From Shimia ponticola (GTDB taxonomy: Bacteria > Pseudomonadota > Alphaproteobacteria > Rhodobacterales > Rhodobacteraceae), in contig NZ_VCDK01000001.1 of assembly GCF_007995215.1 (NCBI RefSeq), forward strand, positions 186,001-250,000: a stretch of 64,000 bases of DNA, in the 5' to 3' direction. Numbering within the stretch: position 1 is the stretch's first letter; each line of letters starts with the position of its first letter. Position numbers and translations under genes: made by a program. This document shows positions 50,572 to 58,807 of this stretch, piece after piece. The notes under the pieces are model-generated. The model was given only the letters and a program-made list of their open reading frames with translations, had not been told where the DNA came from and searched no databases.

Positions 50572-51510
50572 TCAGGCCGCGAGGTAGTGGTCTGCCGCGC
50601 GGTCAAACACAAATGAGCGGACGTCCTCACGCTCCATCATCACTTCATGCTCTGCGCCGTCCAGAATCTCCAGCGCGCCGTGTTTCCAGCCGGGCATGCG
50701 CATTTTGATGCGTTCAGGGCTTACGATGCGCTCATTCGACCCCAAGAAGGTCACGCAAGGCACGTCCGGGGCAGGGCGTTTGGACAAAGCCAGCATTTCG
50801 TGCAGCGCCTCGTTAAGCCATCGTACTGACGGCCCGCCCAAGGCAAGGTCACTATGGTTGCTGACCTGATTGCGCATGAATTCCCACATCTCGGGGTCCG
50901 TGGTGAGGGTGTTGTCCTCGAACGGAGCCTCAAGCACGTAGGTGACGGGCGATGTTGAAGGCGCGCGCATGTCGCCCAAACCGATAGGCCGCAATGCGGT
51001 GGTCAACGCCCACGCCACAGGGATCAGAGGGGACGGGGCCAATCCCCACATCGGTGCAGAAAAGCACGCCGCTTTGACCTGCATACCCTCCATCAAAGCC
51101 CGCAAACCAATGCATCCGCCCATGGAGTGAGCCATCAGATAGTAAGGTTTTGGCAGGTTGAGCGTTTCGACGGCGGCTAGAACAGCCTTCACATCATGCT
51201 GGTAATCCGAGAAGTCGACCACATGGCCGATGTCCCTGACGGGCAACATGCGCTCGCCCAGACCTTGACCACGCCAGTCAATCGCGATGGTTGCAAGACC
51301 ACGTGCGCGGAACTCGCGCGCGGCCTCGCCATATTTTTCGATATACTCGGTGCGCCCTGGGAACAGCAGAACCGTTCCCTTTGTTCCTTCGGGCCAGACG
51401 CCCAGACGAATGCGCAGGCCGTCATCGGTCGTCAGCCAATAGGCTGACGCCTCAATCTCCGGGCCGTCCGGCCCGTAGGCCACATCGCTATAAAACGGTG
51501 CAGCCTCCAT
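50572..51510 (-). CDS. Alpha/beta hydrolase (lysophospholipase/PldB-like)
   Basis: A 312-residue hydrolase. The nucleophile elbow is Ala-His-Ser-Met-Gly-Gly at about residues 124-129, with an early Phe-Pro-Gly-Arg-Thr-Glu-Tyr oxyanion segment and a C-terminal His in Asp-Gly-Ala-Glu-His-Glu-Val. It resembles PldB/monoacylglycerol-lipase proteins that act on lysophospholipids. It is followed upstream by an SCP2 gene on the same strand, with 3 bp between them, and ends 3 bp from the convergent aldolase. Confidence 0.86.
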   Translation of the reverse strand: MEAAPFYSDVAYGPDGPEIEASAYWLTTDDGLRIRLGVWPEGTKGTVLLFPGRTEYIEKYGEAAREFRARGLATIAIDWRGQGLGERMLPVRDIGHVVDFSDYQHDVKAVLAAVETLNLPKPYYLMAHSMGGCIGLRALMEGMQVKAACFSAPMWGLAPSPLIPVAWALTTALRPIGLGDMRAPSTSPVTYVLEAPFEDNTLTTDPEMWEFMRNQVSNHSDLALGGPSVRWLNEALHEMLALSKRPAPDVPCVTFLGSNERIVSPERIKMRMPGWKHGALEILDGAEHEVMMEREDVRSFVFDRAADHYLAA

Positions 51511-51513
51511 GGC

Positions 51514-51801
51514 TTAGCTCAACAGCCCGCCGAGGGCCATGGCTTTGCCCATGTCACCATCGACGCTCAGTTTGCCGGTCATGAATGCGGTCGTCGGGTT
51601 GACGTCGCCTTCAAGGATGCCCTGAAACGTCTCGGCATCGGCAGTCAGGGTGACGTCCGCGTCTTCGTCGCCTGCCCGCGCGCCATCGCCATCAATCATG
51701 ATCGCGCCTTCGTCTTCGATGACGAATTTTGCTACGCCGCCGTCAAAGCCGCCGCTGATCTTTTCGTTCAGGGCCGTCACGGCCTGATCCACAATGCTCA
51801 T
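51514..51801 (-). CDS. SCP2 sterol-binding domain protein
   Basis: A 95-residue stand-alone SCP-2 domain. The strand pattern Ala-Lys-Phe-Val-Ile-Glu-Asp, then Asp-Val-Thr-Leu-Thr-Ala-Asp-Ala-Glu-Thr-Phe and Ala-Phe-Met-Thr-Gly-Lys-Leu-Ser-Val-Asp-Gly-Asp is characteristic. Such domains bind lipids or acyl-CoA. It precedes the lysophospholipase gene in an apparent two-gene operon, which fits lipid handling. Confidence 0.88.
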   Translation of the reverse strand: MSIVDQAVTALNEKISGGFDGGVAKFVIEDEGAIMIDGDGARAGDEDADVTLTADAETFQGILEGDVNPTTAFMTGKLSVDGDMGKAMALGGLLS

Positions 51802-51902
51802 CTCGTCTCTCCCGTTCGAGTTTGGCGTTTCCGATCACAGCCCTGTGTCAGGACTGCGCAGGGCTGGTTTTTCGCGTCCTGCCCGTTACATTCAACCAAG
51901 AT

Positions 51903-52457
51903 ATGACAGGAAAAACACTGCGCCATAGCTGTGCCGTTGCGGCATTTCTCGCCGGGGTGGGGATTTCCCTACCAGTTTGGGCCGATACGCTGGACCCGTT
52001 GTTCGAACGTTTGCAGACGGTCGAGCCCGGCGAGTACAAGCCAATCGAAGACAAGATCTGGCAGGAATGGGCCAAATCTGGCTCTCCCGCGATGGATCTT
52101 TTGTTGGAGCGCGGGCGCGCAGCGCTTGAAGATGACCGCGTGGAAGAGGCCATTGAGCATTTTACGGCCCTGACCGACCATGCGCCTGATTTTGCGCAAG
52201 GCTGGCACGCACGGGCGACGGCCTATTACGAAGCCGAGCTTTATGGACCTGCTCTGTCTGACCTTCAGGTCGCGCTTCGGCTTGAACCAAGGCACTTCGG
52301 GGCGCTGTCTGGGCTTGCTGTCATTTTACAAGACCTTGACCGCCCGGCACAGGCGTTAGAGGTTCTGCGCGCGGTCGAGGCAATTCATCCTCATCGCGAG
52401 AATCTGCAAGAGCGGATCGATCAACTCGAGAAACTGACCGCGGGCCAGCGCATCTGA
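51903..52457 (+). CDS. Exported tetratricopeptide-repeat protein
   Basis: A 184-residue protein. A signal peptide (Val-Ala-Ala-Phe-Leu-Ala-Gly ... Val-Trp-Ala, about residues 10-29) precedes about three TPR units with Leu-Leu-Glu-Arg-Gly-Arg, Ala-Arg-Ala-Thr-Ala-Tyr-Tyr and Ala-Leu-Ser-Gly-Leu-Ala repeats. I use the ATG at 51903 because it gives a regular signal sequence; its ribosome site is weak. TPR domains mediate protein contacts; no partner is indicated. The helicase gene follows after 32 bp. Confidence 0.82.
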   Translation: MTGKTLRHSCAVAAFLAGVGISLPVWADTLDPLFERLQTVEPGEYKPIEDKIWQEWAKSGSPAMDLLLERGRAALEDDRVEEAIEHFTALTDHAPDFAQGWHARATAYYEAELYGPALSDLQVALRLEPRHFGALSGLAVILQDLDRPAQALEVLRAVEAIHPHRENLQERIDQLEKLTAGQRI

Positions 52458-52489
52458 TACTGGCCCCGGCGTAAGGGGCAAAAGACATT

Positions 52490-55345
52490 ATGGCAGGCAC
52501 CGGTCTATCAGGCGGGCGGGTCACTGCCGTTCTGGGCCCTACAAACACCGGAAAAACGCATTACGCGCTTGAGCGCATGTTGGCGCATCGTACGGGTGTG
52601 ATCGGATTGCCGCTGCGGCTTTTGGCGCGCGAAGTCTATGATCGGCTTGTGGCGCAGCGTGGCCCATCGGTCGTGGCGCTTGTTACCGGCGAAGAGCGCA
52701 TCGTTCCCGAACGCACCCAATATTGGGTTTGCACGGTCGAGGCGATGCCAGAGGGGCTGGGCTGCGATTTCGTGGCCATCGACGAAATCCAGATGTGCGC
52801 CGATCCCGAGCGTGGACATATCTTTACAGATCGTCTGATGCATGCCCGTGGGACCCATGAAACGCTGTTTCTCGGTGCCGAGACGATGCGCGGCGCCATC
52901 GCCGATATCGAACCGCGCACGCAATTCATGCGTCGCGAAAGGTTCTCAGACCTGACCTATACCGGTGAAAAAAAGGTCAGCCGGATGATCCCGCGCTCGG
53001 CCATTGTCAGTTTCAGTGTCGAAAATGTCTACGCCATAGCCGAGCTTTTGCGGCGTCAAAAGGGCGGGGCGGCGGTGGTCATGGGCGCGCTCAGCCCGCG
53101 CACGCGCAACGCGCAGGTCGATCTCTATCAGAACGGGGATGTCGATTACCTTGTGGCCACCGATGCCATTGGCATGGGGCTGAACCTTGATATTCGGCAC
53201 GTCGCATTTTCGGCGACGCGAAAATTTGATGGCCGCAAGATGCGGGATCTGACCCCAGCCGAGATGGGACAGATCGCAGGTCGTGCCGGTCGGTACAAGG
53301 AAGACGGGACCTTTGGTGTCACCGGCGAAGCGTCGCCTTTGCACGAAGACCTGACCGATGCCATCGTGTCTCATCGGTTTGCGCCTGTGAAAAAACTGCA
53401 GTGGCGCAATTCGCGGCTGGAATTCGGCACGATTGACCGACTGATCCAGTCACTGGAATTGCCAACCGATGATGATCTGCTGACCCGTGTGCGCGAAAGC
53501 GATGACTTGGCCGCGCTCAAAGCCCTGGCTGCAGATGCAGAAGTCCGCGCGCGCGCGTCTGATCCCAAGTCCGTGCGCCTGCTTTGGGACGTCTGCCGCG
53601 TGCCGGATTTTCGGGGCATTTCGCCGATGGAACACGCGGGTCTGTTGACCACGATTTATGGCTACCTGCACGAACGCGGGCGGGTACCCAGCGATTGGAT
53701 GGCACGGCAGGTCAAACGCATCGACCGCGTGAACGGTGACATCGATACTTTGTCCAAACGATTGGCGTACATCCGCACATGGACCTACGTGGCGCAACGA
53801 ACTGGTTGGGTTGATGAGGAAAGCCATTGGCGCGAGGCGACTCGTGCCGTAGAAGACCGCCTGTCAGATGCGCTGCATGGTGCATTGACACAAAGATTTG
53901 TCGACCGCCGGACGTCAGTTCTGCTCCGGCGGTTGAAACAGAAGGAGAGCCTGGTGGCTGACGTAAATGATAAAGGCGAAGTGACCATCGAGGATCAGTT
54001 CGTGGGTAAACTCGAAGGGTTCCGTTTCCGTCAGGATACCAGCGCCTCACCAAGCGAAGCAAAGACATTGCGCGCCGCAGCCATTCAGGCGCTTCAACCT
54101 GAATTCAACCTGCGCAGCGACCGGATGTACAATGCGCCCGATACGGAATTGGATTTCACCGAACAGGGTGGCCTGATGTGGGGCGAACACGCTGTAGGTA
54201 AGCTGGTTCCTGGCAGTGATGCGATGAAGCCGCAGGTCAAAGCCTTCGTCGACGAAGAAGCTGGGCCTGAGGTCGCCGAAAAGGTGGCGCGTCGCCTTCA
54301 GCACTTTATCGACCGCAAGATCGCGACCTTGTTTGAGCCGCTTATGGCGATGCAAAAAGACGAAGCTCTGACCGGTCTGGCACGTGGGTTTGCGTTCCAG
54401 ATGGTCGAAGCACTTGGCGTGGTGCAGCGCGGCGACGTCGCCGATGATGTGAAATCGCTGGACCAAGAAGCGCGTGGTGCATTGCGCAAGCACGGCATTC
54501 GCTTTGGTCAATACACCATCTTCATGCCGCTTCTGCTGAAGCCTGCTCCGACGCGGTTGCGCCTGGTTCTGAAATCGCTGGTCGAAGGCATTCAGGAGTT
54601 CCCTGAAAGCCCGCCACCCGGTCTGGTCACGATCCCGACGATGAAGGGGGTGCCGGACTGGTTCCACACTTGCGCCGGATACCGCGTTGCCGGTGACCGC
54701 GCGATCCGCGTCGACATGGTCGAGCGTTTGGCAGACATGCTGCGCGGGCTGGACTCGCGCGGTGGGTTTGAAGCGACGGCAGACATGCTGTCGATCACGG
54801 GCCTGACACTCGAACAGTTTGCCAACCTGATGGAAGGCCTTGGTTACGCCGCCGAAAAGGGTGAGCGCCCAAAGGTCAAAGCAGCACCTGCCGCGGCCGT
54901 TGAAGCCAAGCCATCTGAGGCAACTGAGGAAACGTCGCCAGAGGCCGGGTCTGAAGCCAGTGCGCCAGAGAGTGCGGAGGCCCCGACTGAACAGGCAGAG
55001 CCTACTGATGCGGCGGACGCGCCCGAAGTAACCACAGCCGAGGCACCCGTCGACGCCACAGCGGAAGCCGCAGATGAAGCACCTGCGGAGCCTGAAATCG
55101 AAACCTTCTACACATTTACCTGGGCGCGGCGTCAGAATAACCGAGCGCAGGGCAACCGCCGTGGCGGCCCGCCGAAAGGTGCCAAAGGCAAAGGTGGCCC
55201 AAAAGGCAAGGGCGGACCAAAAGGCAAAGGTGGCCCACGCGGCAACCAGGGGGCAAAAACCTATTCCAGCCGCCCCGAGAAAAAGGATCGTATTGATCCG
55301 GACAACCCGTTTGCAGCCGCTTTGATGGGGCTGAAAAAGGACTGA
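52490..55345 (+). CDS. SUV3-like DEAD/DEAH-box-family RNA helicase
   Basis: A 951-residue helicase similar to mitochondrial SUV3 of the RNA degradosome. Walker A Gly-Pro-Thr-Asn-Thr-Gly-Lys-Thr is at 16-23 and motif II is Asp-Glu-Ile-Gln (98-101) rather than DEAD. Motif VI Gln-Ile-Ala-Gly-Arg-Ala-Gly-Arg is near 266. The C-terminal ~160 residues are a low-complexity Ala/Glu/Pro-rich stretch and then a basic tail with tandem Lys-Gly-Lys-Gly-Gly-Pro units. Such tails are found in alphaproteobacterial homologues. It is followed by the S4 protein after 1 bp. Confidence 0.92.
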   Translation: MAGTGLSGGRVTAVLGPTNTGKTHYALERMLAHRTGVIGLPLRLLAREVYDRLVAQRGPSVVALVTGEERIVPERTQYWVCTVEAMPEGLGCDFVAIDEIQMCADPERGHIFTDRLMHARGTHETLFLGAETMRGAIADIEPRTQFMRRERFSDLTYTGEKKVSRMIPRSAIVSFSVENVYAIAELLRRQKGGAAVVMGALSPRTRNAQVDLYQNGDVDYLVATDAIGMGLNLDIRHVAFSATRKFDGRKMRDLTPAEMGQIAGRAGRYKEDGTFGVTGEASPLHEDLTDAIVSHRFAPVKKLQWRNSRLEFGTIDRLIQSLELPTDDDLLTRVRESDDLAALKALAADAEVRARASDPKSVRLLWDVCRVPDFRGISPMEHAGLLTTIYGYLHERGRVPSDWMARQVKRIDRVNGDIDTLSKRLAYIRTWTYVAQRTGWVDEESHWREATRAVEDRLSDALHGALTQRFVDRRTSVLLRRLKQKESLVADVNDKGEVTIEDQFVGKLEGFRFRQDTSASPSEAKTLRAAAIQALQPEFNLRSDRMYNAPDTELDFTEQGGLMWGEHAVGKLVPGSDAMKPQVKAFVDEEAGPEVAEKVARRLQHFIDRKIATLFEPLMAMQKDEALTGLARGFAFQMVEALGVVQRGDVADDVKSLDQEARGALRKHGIRFGQYTIFMPLLLKPAPTRLRLVLKSLVEGIQEFPESPPPGLVTIPTMKGVPDWFHTCAGYRVAGDRAIRVDMVERLADMLRGLDSRGGFEATADMLSITGLTLEQFANLMEGLGYAAEKGERPKVKAAPAAAVEAKPSEATEETSPEAGSEASAPESAEAPTEQAEPTDAADAPEVTTAEAPVDATAEAADEAPAEPEIETFYTFTWARRQNNRAQGNRRGGPPKGAKGKGGPKGKGGPKGKGGPRGNQGAKTYSSRPEKKDRIDPDNPFAAALMGLKKD

Positions 55346-55346
55346 T

Positions 55347-55745
55347 GTGACCGACACTCAGGAGGCCCCAGACAGCCTGCGCGTCGACAAATGGCTATGG
55401 CATGCGCGGTTTTTCAAAACCCGCAGCCTTGCCGCGAAAGTCGTATCTGATGGCAAGGTCCGAGTGGACTCTACGCCGATCTCGAAACCATCGCGGAGCG
55501 TGGCGCCCGGCAACGTTCTGACCTTTCCGCAGGGCAAGATCATTCGCGTGATCCAGATCGACGCAATTGGCACCCGACGTGGTCCAGCCCCCGAGGCGCA
55601 GGCGCTCTACACCGATCTCAGCCCACCTGAACTGCGTGAAAAGGGACCAGATATGAGGTCGCCGGGTCACGATCGGGTGGGGCGGCCCACAAAACGCGAC
55701 CGGCGCGCCATCTCGTCGCTTGAAGGCCGCAAACCGCTGGGATAA
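55347..55745 (+). CDS. S4-domain RNA-binding protein (HslR-like)
   Basis: A 132-residue protein with an N-terminal S4 fold: Leu-Arg-Val-Asp-Lys-Trp-Leu-Trp-His-Ala-Arg-Phe-Phe, Thr-Arg-Ser-Leu-Ala and Val-Ser-Asp-Gly-Lys-Val-Arg-Val. It is like heat-shock protein 15 (HslR), which rescues 50S subunits with stalled peptidyl-tRNA. The GTG start lies 1 bp after the helicase stop. The C-terminal 40 residues are basic and probably disordered. Confidence 0.88.
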   Translation: MTDTQEAPDSLRVDKWLWHARFFKTRSLAAKVVSDGKVRVDSTPISKPSRSVAPGNVLTFPQGKIIRVIQIDAIGTRRGPAPEAQALYTDLSPPELREKGPDMRSPGHDRVGRPTKRDRRAISSLEGRKPLG

Positions 55746-55775
55746 GCGGAAAGAGATGAGAAAAGGACAGCTTGC

Positions 55776-56114
55776 ATGACCTACGTGGTGACCGACAACT
55801 GCATCGCTTGCAAATACACCGACTGTGTCGAGGTGTGCCCAGTGGATTGTTTCTACGAGGGCGAGAACATGTTGGTCATCCATCCGGACGAATGCATCGA
55901 CTGCGGTGTCTGCGAACCCGAATGCCCCGCAGAAGCAATTTTGCCGGACACTGAGCCAGACACCGAGAAATGGGTCGAGTTCAACCGCAAGTATTCCGAG
56001 CAATGGCCCGTCATCATCACTAAAAAAGACCCACTGCCCGATGCAGAAGAGCATGATGGCAAGACTGGCAAGCTGGAAACCATGTTCTCAGAAGCGGCGG
56101 GTGAAGGCGGTTAA
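55776..56114 (+). CDS. fdxA: 7Fe ferredoxin
   Basis: A 112-residue seven-iron ferredoxin. The N-terminal [14 protein letters not shown] and [12 protein letters not shown] motifs supply one [3Fe-4S] and one [4Fe-4S] cluster. The Asp/Glu-rich C-terminal tail is the usual extension. It transfers electrons in the cytoplasm; the partner is unknown. It follows the S4 gene after 30 bp and ends in a structured intergenic region. Confidence 0.95.
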   Translation: MTYVVTDNCIACKYTDCVEVCPVDCFYEGENMLVIHPDECIDCGVCEPECPAEAILPDTEPDTEKWVEFNRKYSEQWPVIITKKDPLPDAEEHDGKTGKLETMFSEAAGEGG

Positions 56115-56130
56115 GACGCCCAAACCGACT

Positions 56131-56255
56131 GAAATCTATGCAGATTTCCCATACGTAAGACGTGCCACCCTTCAAAAAGGGTGATTCGTATGGTATACAC
56201 TAAGCAGATGACAGACCGACCCATCCAGTAAGCTGCCGCTTCGGATGGGTTTTTT
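56131..56255 (+). ncRNA. Candidate structured RNA between fdxA and carD
   Basis: Three hairpins lie in a row. GAAATC-TATGCA-GATTTC is at 56131-56148. A long stem CCATACG (56149-56155)/CGTATGG (56187-56193) encloses CACCCTT-CAAA-AAGGGTG (56166-56183). An intrinsic terminator closes the segment at 56219-56255. The GC-balanced sequence is 125 nt long. It could be a small RNA, the structured 3' end of the fdxA mRNA or a leader. No known riboswitch core is recognised. Confidence 0.35.
56219..56255 (+). terminator. Intrinsic terminator between fdxA and carD
   Basis: ACCCATCC (56219-56226) pairs with GGATGGGT (56243-56250) over a 16-nt loop, followed by a run of T. A second stem without a T-run, GGCACC-GCGT-GGTGCC (56280-56295), lies nearer carD. 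Confidence 0.8.
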
Positions 56256-56368
56256 GACCGGAAAAGTCGGCCCAAACCGGGCACCGCGTGGTGCCTTGGG
56301 TGTCTTTTTCGCGTTTCTTTTGCCGGTGCCCGCCAAGGGGATTGGCGCATATGTGAGGAAGGACCCAC

Positions 56369-56878
56369 ATGAGCAAATCTGCGAAGAGCCCGTTCAGCCC
56401 GAATGATTACGTCGTGTATCCAGCACATGGTGTTGGCCAGATCGTTTCCATTGAAGAGCAAGAAGTCGCTGGCTTCGCTCTGGAGTTGTTCGTGATCTCG
56501 TTTGAGAAAGACAAGATGACGCTGCGCGTCCCGACCAACAAGGCGACCGAAGTGGGTATGCGCCCCTTGGCAGGCCCGGACGTTGTTGGTCAGGCGATGA
56601 AAACGCTGAAAGGCAAGGCCAAGGTCAAAAAGGCCATGTGGTCACGCCGCGCGCAAGAGTATGAACAAAAGATCAACTCTGGTGACCTCATCGCCATTGC
56701 CGAGGTCGTTCGCGACCTGCACCGCAATGATGACCAGCGCGAACAAAGCTATTCCGAACGCCAGCTGTACGAAGCGGCGCTTGAACGTTTGACCCGCGAA
56801 TTTGCCGCCGTGAACGGCGCAGACGAAGGCGATGCGACCAAGGAAGTGACGGACGTTCTGGACAGCAGGGCTGCATAA
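56369..56878 (+). CDS. carD: CarD-family transcriptional regulator
   Basis: A 169-residue regulator. The N-terminal RNA-polymerase-interacting Tudor-like domain (about 12-75) shows Asp-Tyr-Val-Val-Tyr-Pro-Ala-His-Gly-Val-Gly-Gln and Met-Thr-Leu-Arg-Val-Pro-Thr. The C-terminal helical domain contains Met-Trp-Ser-Arg-Arg-Ala-Gln-Glu-Tyr. CarD stabilises the open complex on rRNA and other promoters. AGGAAGGA precedes the ATG. It stands alone between two terminators. Confidence 0.95.
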   Translation: MSKSAKSPFSPNDYVVYPAHGVGQIVSIEEQEVAGFALELFVISFEKDKMTLRVPTNKATEVGMRPLAGPDVVGQAMKTLKGKAKVKKAMWSRRAQEYEQKINSGDLIAIAEVVRDLHRNDDQREQSYSERQLYEAALERLTREFAAVNGADEGDATKEVTDVLDSRAA

Positions 56879-56900
56879 GTCATGCGACATATGTGAAAAG

Positions 56901-56925
56901 GGCCGCCGATAGGGCGGCCTTTTTT
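56901..56925. terminator. Terminator between carD and cobS
   Basis: GGCCGCC (56901-56907), loop GATAG and GGCGGCC (56913-56919), then six T. The T-run overlaps the cobS stop codon (TAA, minus strand), so on that strand the transcript also passes the stem; it could serve both convergent genes. Confidence 0.85.
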
Positions 56926-57709
56926 ATGGAGCAATCACTGCGGCGACGACGATCCATGCGCCGACTTCGCTCAATTGCTGCGTTGCGCCCAGAATGTCAC
57001 CCGTCTGACCGCCGATTTTGGCCATCGCAACCTGTCTTACGATCAGCGCAAGCGCAGCAACAACAAGGGCCACCAAAAGGCCTGCGCCCATCAGCGGGAT
57101 CAGGCTTAGCGCACCGATCGCCAAAGCGGTGCGGGCCGCAATAACCGGTGGTGCGCCGACCTTGGACGATAATCCGCCGGGGCGGGCATTTGGCATCCTC
57201 ATCAAGGCGGGCATCACGCAGCGACTGGCCGTTGGGATAGCGACAAGAGCCCACCACCAGCCCGCTTCCACGGCAAATGTGACACCCTGCCAACGCGCTG
57301 CAAGCGACAAGGCCAGGGCGATCACGCCATAGGTACCGATGCGGCTGTCCTTCATGATGTCGAGGCGTCGCTGTCGGTCCCAGCCTCCCCACAGCCCGTC
57401 AAAGGCGTCGGCCAATCCGTCCTCGTGCAAGGCACCGGTGCAGAACACCCAAGCCGCTATGACAATCAGGCCAATCATCGAAGACGGCACAGACATGTGC
57501 TTCAGCGCCAACGCGACGATGACGCCTCCAAAACCCAAGATGATCCCAGCAAAGGGGTAGGCCCACGCGCTGCGTGCGCCACGGTCCATAGCCCACGCCG
57601 GATCGACCCGAAACGGAAGACGCGTCAGCAATCCAAGCGCTGCCGGAATATCGCGCAGGTCGAATGCCGTATGGCGACCGGGTGACTGATCTGTGTCGCC
57701 TGCTGGCAT
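56924..57709 (-). CDS. cobS: Adenosylcobinamide-GDP ribazoletransferase
   Basis: A 261-residue integral membrane enzyme that joins adenosylcobinamide-GDP with alpha-ribazole to make cobalamin (phosphate). The family motifs His-Glu-Asp-Gly-Leu-Ala-Asp-Ala-Phe-Asp-Gly near residue 95 and Met-Lys-Asp-Ser-Arg-Ile-Gly-Thr-Tyr-Gly near 117 are intact, followed by several hydrophobic helices. Divergent from cobT by 87 bp. No cobalamin riboswitch fits in that gap. Confidence 0.94.
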   Translation of the reverse strand: MPAGDTDQSPGRHTAFDLRDIPAALGLLTRLPFRVDPAWAMDRGARSAWAYPFAGIILGFGGVIVALALKHMSVPSSMIGLIVIAAWVFCTGALHEDGLADAFDGLWGGWDRQRRLDIMKDSRIGTYGVIALALSLAARWQGVTFAVEAGWWWALVAIPTASRCVMPALMRMPNARPGGLSSKVGAPPVIAARTALAIGALSLIPLMGAGLLVALVVAALALIVRQVAMAKIGGQTGDILGATQQLSEVGAWIVVAAVIAP

Positions 57710-57796
57710 TGATTGGACCTTTCTGTCGCTTGTCCCTCAGATCATTCGCGTTAAACAACACCCCAACGCCGATCAAGAGTGTGAAAGACCCTATAC

Positions 57797-58807
57797 ATGA
57801 CAGTTCCGTTTTCGACCTTGGCCGAGTTTGCAGATGTGTTGGCTCAGGCTCCAGGTCCCGATGCAGATGCCACCACGGCTGCCCAAGAGCGCAATGGCCA
57901 ATTGACCAAACCGCCGGGGGCTTTGGGCCGTTTGGAGGATTTGGCCATTTGGTACGCCGGTTGGCGCGGGACCGGACGCCCGACGATCGAGGCACCGCAG
58001 GTATTGGTGTTCGCGGGCAACCATGGTGTCGCGGCGCGTGGTGTCTCGGCGTTTCCGCCAGAGGTCACCGTGCAGATGGTCGCGAATTTTGAACATGGTG
58101 GCGCAGCAATCAATCAGTTGGCCAAGGCATTCGGCGCAAAGATGGATGTCCATGCGCTCGATCTCGACACGCCAACGGGCGATTTCACGACTGAACCCGC
58201 CATGGACGAGGCCGCCTGCGTTGCGGCCTTGGCGACCGGATGGTCTGCGGTCGACCCCAGCGCCGATCTGGTCGTGACCGGGGAAATGGGGATCGGCAAT
58301 ACAACCGCCGCTGCGGCCATTGCCGCAGCGCTTTATGGCGGCGGTTCTGAGGCATGGGTCGGGCGTGGTACCGGCGTGGATGACGCCGGAATGGCCGTGA
58401 AGCGCGATGTTGTCGACGCCGGTCTTGCCCGCGTTGGGAAGGCTGAACCCCTTCAAATCTTGGCCGAGCTGGGTGGTCGCGAAATCGCCGCGATGGCGGG
58501 TGCCATGGCGGCAGCACGGCATCACCGCATCCCGGTGATCATTGACGGCTTCATCTGCACCTCAGCCGCCGCTGTTCTGGCGAGTGCGCAAGACGGCGCA
58601 ATGGATCACGCTGTGGCGGGCCATGTTTCTGCCGAAGGGGCGCATGCCAAGATGCTTGAAAAGCTGGGCAAGGAACCATTGCTGTCTCTTGGCCTGCGTC
58701 TTGGGGAAGGCTCGGGTGCGGCTTTGGCCATCGGCGTTCTGAAAGGCGCAATTTCCTGCCATTCCGGCATGGCCACATTCGCCGAGGCAGGTGTCAGCGA
58801 CGGCTAA
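57797..58807 (+). CDS. cobT: Nicotinate-nucleotide-dimethylbenzimidazole phosphoribosyltransferase
   Basis: A 336-residue enzyme activating 5,6-dimethylbenzimidazole to alpha-ribazole phosphate for cobalamin's lower ligand. It has [11 protein letters not shown] near residue 37, Phe-Ala-Gly-Asn-His-Gly-Val near 72 and Gly-Glu-Met-Gly-Ile-Gly-Asn-Thr-Thr near 162. It supplies the substrate for the divergent cobS. Its stop overlaps the convergent Kef gene by 4 bp. Confidence 0.95.
   Translation: MTVPFSTLAEFADVLAQAPGPDADATTAAQERNGQLTKPPGALGRLEDLAIWYAGWRGTGRPTIEAPQVLVFAGNHGVAARGVSAFPPEVTVQMVANFEHGGAAINQLAKAFGAKMDVHALDLDTPTGDFTTEPAMDEAACVAALATGWSAVDPSADLVVTGEMGIGNTTAAAAIAAALYGGGSEAWVGRGTGVDDAGMAVKRDVVDAGLARVGKAEPLQILAELGGREIAAMAGAMAAARHHRIPVIIDGFICTSAAAVLASAQDGAMDHAVAGHVSAEGAHAKMLEKLGKEPLLSLGLRLGEGSGAALAIGVLKGAISCHSGMATFAEAGVSDG

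Noticed and set aside
55185-55250. Tandem DNA repeats considered as a repeat array
   Set aside because: They encode the Lys-Gly-Lys-Gly-Gly-Pro units of the helicase tail; spacing and content do not fit a CRISPR or mobile repeat.
54047-55357. A 436-codon frame on the minus strand opposite the SUV3-like helicase
   Set aside because: Mirror of a low-complexity, repeat-rich coding region; Cys/Phe/Arg-rich with no recognisable domain.
57710-57796. Cobalamin riboswitch between cobS and cobT
   Set aside because: The gap is 87 bp and no B12-box-like core is visible; too short for the aptamer.
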